A stretch of 64,000 nt of DNA from Marisa cornuarietis (Eukaryota > Mollusca > Gastropoda > Architaenioglossa > Ampullariidae), in NCBI GenBank assembly GCA_004794655.1, contig SMMW01000584.1, positions 4,596,001-4,660,000 on the forward strand, read 5' to 3'. Position 1 is the first letter of the stretch; every line of letters begins with the position of its first letter. Shown piece after piece: positions 61,041 through 64,000 of this stretch. The notes under the pieces are model-generated. The model was not told the DNA's origin, did no database searches, and saw nothing but the letters and a program-made list of their open reading frames with translations. The translations under genes and the position numbers were made by a program.

Positions 61041-61232
61041 TGCTAAAAGATGACAGATCTAAGATAACAGTTGCAGGCCTTAAGTAAACGTCACGGATTT
61101 AGTTGAAAACCGTCACGAGTGTTAAGTAAACATTCCAGGTATTAGAAAACCGTCAGACGTCTTCAGTAATCGTCACGAGTCTTTAATAAATACAAAAGGT
61201 CTTAAATATGCCCCGTGTCTTAATAACAGGTC
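61041..61232 (+). repeat. Diverged 20-bp tandem array, about 10 units
   Basis: Unit boundaries fall at 61059, 61079, 61099, 61121, 61141, 61161, 61181, 61201 and 61219. Units begin CTTAA/GTTAA/ATTAG and many carry AACCGTCACGAGT-like ends. The register stays close to 20 bp despite heavy substitution. It lies about 1 kb upstream of the CELF exon. Confidence 0.75.
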
Positions 61233-62204
61233 GAAAGGCCAATATCTCCTCTATGAATGCAGGTCGGTGAGGGGAAAGCTAAGTGCATGTTTATCCACCC
61301 CACCCCCGCCTACCGCGTGTTTGTCTGGCTCCTCACTCCTTACAAATTCTGTCGGCCCTAACCAATTGTTTGTGTGTACCTAGATCGTTCCTGCTGCCTG
61401 CTGGAAACCTGAGTACGTACGTTTATGCTCGTGCACGCTTGTTTGTGAGCGTTCATGCGTGTTTGCAAGCGCATGCTTGGCGCAGTGCATGCCGACAACG
61501 AGAAACGTTTTTGGTATAAACCCAACTGGCATGCTCCTTACCGTACCAATCACAAACATGGCCGGGGAATGAGAATGTGATCACTAGAACCTGTGAAATT
61601 ACCATGCACGCGCTTAAATATCTGTGCACACGAAGGAGTCATCTGCTCATCTCATGAAATCAAGGGTGAGGAACATGCCTGTGTTAAATGTGTTTCATGC
61701 CTCAGTGTCATTGCCATTATGTGCTTATCACTTCGTGTTCTTTGTAACCTAATGCCGCTGACATCTTTTTGATCTTAAGCCAGACATACAGAGTTTCTTG
61801 TCGCCTCGTTAATTTTACATTTTGTAGCTGTGAGCACACCGCTGAACTAAATATTTAGTTTTGTTGTGATGGGGGATTTTTTTTTTTGTCGGTGGATTTG
61901 ATGGTCGATTGACAAAGCAGCAATTTAACGGTTGCCTGGTTGGAATTTGGCTGCCTTACTGACAGACTGACGAACTAACATCTGAAGGTATTTCTAATCA
62001 GCAATGCCAGGTGTTGCTTTAAAATAAGTTTGGACATTTAAATCTGACTCAAAACTATCCATGAACACTCCCTATTTACCCCGTGTATAGTCATTTACCG
62101 TTCACTCCGTGTTTCAATTCCTATAGTCTCCCTTATTACTATATTTGTATTGTCCATCTTTTGTACACACATTTACTTACTCTACCCGCCCTGAGATACG
62201 AACC

Positions 62205-62232
62205 TGAACTGTCCACCTTTCTGTTCTGACAG
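62205..62232 (+). promoter_or_regulatory. 3' splice site (polypyrimidine tract and AG) of the CELF exon
   Basis: A pyrimidine-rich stretch (CCACCTTTCTGTTCTGACAG at its end) finishes in AG directly before the 83-nt CELF exon. The reading frame of the exon fixes this AG as the acceptor. Confidence 0.85.
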
Positions 62233-62315
62233 GTTGCGCCTTTCTGACCTACTGCAACCGGGACAGTGCCATCACTGCACAGCAAGCGCTGCACGAGCAG
62301 AAGACGCTACCCGGG
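62233..62315 (+). CDS. CELF: Internal coding exon of a CELF (CUGBP/Elav-like, Bruno) RNA-binding protein, second half of RRM1
   Basis: CELF proteins bind UGU/GU-rich RNA through three RRMs and control splicing, mRNA decay and translation. The exon starts in phase 1 (GT completes a Gly codon carried over from the previous exon) and reads 27 further codons without a stop, with the blocks CAFLTYC (the RNP1-side strand of RRM1) and [11 protein letters not shown]. From memory of the family, CELF3/4/5/6 read AFLTYC and [10 protein letters not shown] here, whereas CELF1/2 read FVTFY and ALHNIKTLPG, so the CELF3-6 subgroup is favoured. The length is exactly 83 nt, the size I recall for this exon in the family, and it ends on a codon boundary before GTGAGT. 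An AG acceptor with a pyrimidine-rich tract precedes it. GC content is much higher than in the surrounding AT-rich DNA. I do not see the upstream exon with the RRM1 RNP2 motif or the next exon, so this is a partial gene. A recent exon-level pseudogene is unlikely because both splice sites are intact. Confidence 0.92.
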
Positions 62316-62321
62316 GTGAGT
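62316..62321 (+). promoter_or_regulatory. 5' splice site GTGAGT of the CELF exon
   Basis: GGG|GTGAGT follows the last Gly codon of the exon and matches the metazoan donor consensus. It leaves the exon in phase 0, as expected at this position in the CELF family. Confidence 0.88.
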
Positions 62322-62847
62322 AGCCAGCCTTACCTTATCCAGCACCTCCCCGTCAGCACTGGACATTAACCTTAGCCAGCTCCTGTGATGCCTCACGTGC
62401 AACACTAGCAACTTAATTTTTTTGTTTGTCTGTTCTATTTTCGTCCGAGACATTATCTTCGACATCTTCGTCAACACTGTGCTCAACAAATGAGCTTACA
62501 TGTTTTCCCTTCGTGTTTGTGTTTTGTCTTAATGATTTGATTTTAAATCACTTTCTACAGACACATCTTCAAAACTTTTTAAACTGTCTTAACATGCGTT
62601 ACTTTTTTAGAGTTCATTTATGATGCTGTGTGTGTTTTACATTCTCATAGCGTGAATTTATTTTATCTTTCGGCGGGAGTAGTCTGCAGGTGCTATACAT
62701 ATACATATCCACAAACACATACATCTGTACACATATGTACATTATATTTTAACATTTACCTTTATTCCTTTTCTTTTTTTTTTCTTTTATCTGTGTACAA
62801 CCTTTGTAGGATGTTCTGCACACTTTTATCGCCGCACTGTAAATGAT

Positions 62848-62981
62848 CAGGGCAAAGTCATTAGATGTAAGTTCATTTGTGACAAGTTCATGGTCATAAT
62901 ATTTTGCATTTTAGCAGGGCAAATTCATTAAGTGTTAGTTCTTTCGTAACAAGTTCATTACCGTAAGATTTTGCAAGGACC
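62848..62981 (+). repeat. 67-bp tandem duplication in the CELF intron
   Basis: CAGGGCAAAGTCATTAG at 62848 and CAGGGCAAATTCATTAA at 62915. Later blocks AACAAGTTCAT(T/G) and ATTTTGCA keep the 67-bp offset (62901 and 62968). Confidence 0.82.
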
Positions 62982-63658
62982 CACAAGCTCGGCGTTGCAC
63001 TTTGCATACATGTGCAAGCTCCTGGTGACGTCATCTCTTGCATTCATCCATTCTTCAAACATTCATCGCCGCAATTTTCATTAATTTGCAATTTTCATTT
63101 ATTCCCCGGTGTTCGTACTCAAAGATTAGGATTTAAAATCTGTTAATCTGCCATGTTTTTAGGATCTGGTCCTACCAATGGCAGATTTGCTGAGAGGACT
63201 TTACATACTTTTCAATTTACTTGTGCGTATGAGAAAAGTGTTTATTTTAATTATTTGTATGTAATCCCCATACCAGCAATTAGCCTGTTACAATTTCTCC
63301 CCTAATCCCCAGCTCCGTCTCCTTCCAGTTTCTGGGCTTGTGGAATCTGGATTTAACCTTTCTTTCCAGGTAATTCATTTATAAACTTGTTTGCGCATGT
63401 CCCCATGTCATGATCCGCTAAATCGTGTAGACAAAAAAGGTCAAAGGAAATCTCAAAAATGTATGTATAAATAATATTTCATAAATGAGAATAAAAGATT
63501 CCAGGTCCCCATTACATGTCATATTATGTGACATTATCTGACTCTTGCAAAGCATAAAGCGAGGCTGTAGAAATGTCACTTTAAATACATTCTGACATGG
63601 GTGTCTTTTATTGCGTCGCGCTTTAAGGAAAGCTGGGTGGAGTCGTTCTTGGGCTTAA

Positions 63659-63684
63659 CACACACACACACACACACACACACA
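63659..63684 (+). repeat. (CA)13 microsatellite
   Basis: Uninterrupted CA run in the CELF intron. Confidence 0.96.
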
Positions 63685-64000
63685 ATTAACTGAAATTAAT
63701 TCACCAAACCGAGATGGGTGAGTCTTGATGGCGAGCAATTCTTGGTACGTTGAAATGTTCCAAAGTATTTGTGAAATATGTGATGATGAGAATGAAAACA
63801 CAAGTCACAGACTTTTGTCACTGATCAACAGACAGAAGTGAGGCGGGAAGATAGTAGTATACAAGCAGGCAAAATACTGTTTGTCAGCGTGTACGTATCA
63901 TTGAAAGGTTTGCCTTCAGCAGACGAAGTCTTGTGCGAGAACCCACACACCGTGAGGGAGAGAGAGGAAGGAAGAGGGAGGGGGCTTTTTATTTTATTTT

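Larger units (their letters stand above)
58573..62204. other. Interval between the LINE fragment and the CELF exon, probably CELF intron or 5' flank
   Basis: No exon with a CELF RRM1 start (an LFVGQIP-like RNP2 motif) is visible. Holds simple repeats at 58697 and 59590 and the 20-bp array at 61041. Confidence 0.55.
62322..64000 (+). other. Start of the CELF intron downstream of the RRM1 exon
   Basis: No further CELF exon is recognisable here; the next one should be a short exon encoding a stretch resembling NRPIQVKPAD. The first 300 bases hold several TGTTT/TTTGT-rich patches (about 62415-62440 and 62508-62530), which is the type of sequence CELF proteins bind. The rest holds a 67-bp tandem duplication (62848-62981) and a (CA)n tract at 63659-63684. 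Calling it intron is inference from the donor site. Confidence 0.7.

Overview
This 64 kb window is animal nuclear DNA. It is AT-leaning, rich in microsatellites and minisatellites, carries decayed transposable elements, has no operon-like packing, and contains a canonical GT-AG bounded exon. The retrotransposon protein style, the tRNA-derived SINEs and the long (CA/GT)n tracts suggest a lophotrochozoan, most likely a gastropod mollusc. That assignment is inference; no taxonomic marker gene is present.

Host gene: the one host exon I can identify with confidence is at 62233-62315 (+). It is exactly 83 nt, flanked by a polypyrimidine/AG acceptor and a GTGAGT donor, and encodes the second half of RRM1 of a CELF (CUGBP/Elav-like, Bruno) RNA-binding protein. 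Its wording ([16 protein letters not shown]) fits the CELF3/4/5/6 subgroup rather than CELF1/2. I could not find the preceding RRM1 exon or the following exon, so the flanking introns are long and much of the window may be CELF intron or 5' flank. A CpG-rich segment at about 54990-55400 is a weak promoter or first-exon candidate.

Mobile elements: two related but diverged copies of a DNA transposon lie in inverted orientation about 30 kb apart (A, 22267-23869 +; B, 52409-54008 -). They have about 16-bp terminal inverted repeats beginning AGG, lie next to TTAA (TTAC at one end of B), and copy A carries a frameshifted THAP-type C2CH zinc finger. TTAA plus THAP points to the Kolobok superfamily. 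Copy B has lost most of the THAP segment and is interrupted by a tRNA-derived SINE with a perfect 12-bp target-site duplication; copy A supplies the empty site. Older relatives of the SINE sit near 8.6 kb and 44.6 kb, a second SINE type near 35.5 kb, and the 3' end of a LINE ORF at 57781-58569 (-).

Tandem repeats: minisatellites of 41 bp (6229), 22 bp (33611), 58 bp (50171) and 20 bp (61041), several two- or three-copy duplications, and many microsatellites, including (CA)60 at 55545 and (TCTG)22 at 28257. The rest shows no gene I can support; most open frames there are chance or microsatellite-driven.
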